NCBI GenBank assembly: GCA_009785775.1
Contig: WQVR01000077.1
Location: forward strand, 1-5,173
DNA: 5,173 nucleotides
Reading direction: 5' to 3'
Source of the DNA: Candidatus Proendomicrobium guianensium
Lineage (GTDB): Bacteria; Elusimicrobiota; Endomicrobiia; Endomicrobiales; Endomicrobiaceae
The position numbers and the translations under genes were made by a program. Shown here piece by piece: positions 4,446-5,173 of the stretch; position 1 is the stretch's first letter, and each line of letters begins with the position of its first letter. The notes under the pieces are model-generated. The model was not told where the DNA came from. It was given only the letters and a program-made list of their open reading frames with translations, and searched no databases.

Positions 4446-5173
4446 ATGGAAAAAGATTTAGAACTTATTAAACGCGGCGGCGCCGAAATAATATCGGAAG
4501 CCGAACTTGTAAAAAAACTCGAAAGCAAAAAAAAGCTTCGCATTAAGCTTGGGGTAGACCCTACCGCCCCCGACATTCACTTAGGTCACAGCGTTATACT
4601 AAACAAGCTTAAAGTGTTTCAAGATTTGGGACATCAAATTATTTTTTTGATAGGGGACTTTACCGCGCTTATCGGCGACCCTTCCGGCAGAAATTCTACA
4701 CGCCCCGTAATGACTCCCGCTGAAATTGCCGAAAATATTAAAACCTATAAAGAGCAAGTGTTTAAAATATTAGATGTTTCCAAAACGGAAGTGGTTTTTA
4801 ATAGCAAGTGGCTAGAAAAACTTGGCATAACGGGGTTGTTAAACCTTACTTCGCGTTGTACGGTTTCACAAATGTTAGAGCGAGATGATTTTCACACTCG
4901 CTACACTCAGGAAAAACCCATAAGTATAGTAGAATTTTTATATCCCTTGTTGCAGGCTTATGATTCGGTAGAACTTAAAGCAGACGTAGAACTTGGCGGT
5001 ACAGACCAAAAATTTAACCTTTTGCTTGGGCGCCAAATGCAGCGTGATTTTAACCAAGAACCTCAAATAGTGCTTACCATGCCGCTGCTTGAGGGAACAG
5101 ACGGCGTAAAAAAAATGTCAAAGTCATACGGAAACTACATTGCCTTAAACGAGCCTCCTAAAGAAATGTTTGG
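4446..5173 (+). CDS. tyrS: Tyrosyl-tRNA synthetase, N-terminal 242 residues (3' truncated)
   Basis: This is a class I aminoacyl-tRNA synthetase that attaches tyrosine to tRNA-Tyr in the cytoplasm. The open frame runs from ATG 4446 to the window end. It shows [20 protein letters not shown] (35-54) with the HIGH-type motif HLGH at 45-48, [13 protein letters not shown] (70-82), [16 protein letters not shown] (182-197), the amino-acid/adenylate-site segment, and KKMSKSYGN (222-230) carrying KMSKS at 223-227. [11 protein letters not shown] together with KMSKS rather than KFGKS points to the TyrS2/TyrZ-type branch, as in B. subtilis TyrZ. Full-length members have about 400 residues with a C-terminal S4-like RNA-binding domain, so roughly the last 40% is missing here. 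AAAGG (4432-4436) lies nine bases before the start. It sits 16 bases after pfkA with no terminator or promoter between, suggesting co-transcription. No T-box or other leader fits in so short a gap. Confidence 0.94.
   Translation, partial: MEKDLELIKRGGAEIISEAELVKKLESKKKLRIKLGVDPTAPDIHLGHSVILNKLKVFQDLGHQIIFLIGDFTALIGDPSGRNSTRPVMTPAEIAENIKTYKEQVFKILDVSKTEVVFNSKWLEKLGITGLLNLTSRCTVSQMLERDDFHTRYTQEKPISIVEFLYPLLQAYDSVELKADVELGGTDQKFNLLLGRQMQRDFNQEPQIVLTMPLLEGTDGVKKMSKSYGNYIALNEPPKEMF

Noticed and set aside
4346..4576. Minus-strand open frame across the pfkA-tyrS junction
   Set aside because: It overlaps the ends of two well-identified genes; its serine/phenylalanine-rich translation is what the complement of lysine-rich coding sequence gives.
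1..5173. CRISPR array, tRNA/rRNA genes, insertion sequence or riboswitch
   Set aside because: No regularly spaced repeats, no cloverleaf or rRNA-like stretch, no transposase or flanking terminal repeats, and all intergenic gaps are under 150 bases with no recognisable aptamer.

Overview
The window reads as a bacterial chromosome segment, AT-rich overall, from an organism with an outer membrane: it encodes a TolC-type outer-membrane channel with a signal peptide and an aromatic C-terminus. Promoter-like hexamers close to the sigma-70 consensus sit in front of several genes, and the ribosome binding sites are purine-rich. The lineage cannot be fixed from the sequence alone. A low-GC Gram-negative group such as Elusimicrobiota is a guess from composition and gene style, not a conclusion.

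Layout, left to right. (1) Bases 1-102 are the last 33 codons of an unidentified gene, followed by a perfect 13-bp terminator hairpin with a GCAA loop (124-153). (2) Bases 164-1106 hold a compact module. A promoter's -10 box lies between the arms of a perfect 15-bp inverted repeat. It drives a 109-residue winged-helix protein whose stop codon overlaps (ATGA) the start of a 182-residue minimal nucleotidyltransferase. The arrangement (DNA-binding protein first, NTase second, probable operator on its own promoter) resembles NTase-type toxin-antitoxin modules such as AbiE, but both proteins are much shorter than classical AbiE partners. (3) An extended -10 promoter overlapping the NTase stop codon probably starts transcription of a TolC-family gene (1154-2587). 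(4) A long stem-loop (2610-2654) separates it from a convergent minus-strand gene (2693-3346). That gene encodes a two-helix membrane protein with a Cache-like extracytoplasmic domain, a short acidic cytoplasmic tail and no output domain. (5) Divergent from it, a promoter and a strong ribosome binding site precede pfkA (6-phosphofructokinase, true start at 3467), and 16 bases later tyrS (tyrosyl-tRNA synthetase) begins and runs off the window.

How the parts relate: pfkA and tyrS are housekeeping genes that look like one transcription unit. The Cache-like gene and pfkA share a 120-base divergent control region in which both promoters have hexamers 17 bases apart. The winged-helix/NTase pair is the most accessory-looking part. 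It lacks the GCGC tetramer that is very frequent in the genes to its right, and it has its own terminator-insulated, probably self-regulated promoter. It is the best candidate for a less-described system, although its two protein types are individually recognisable.
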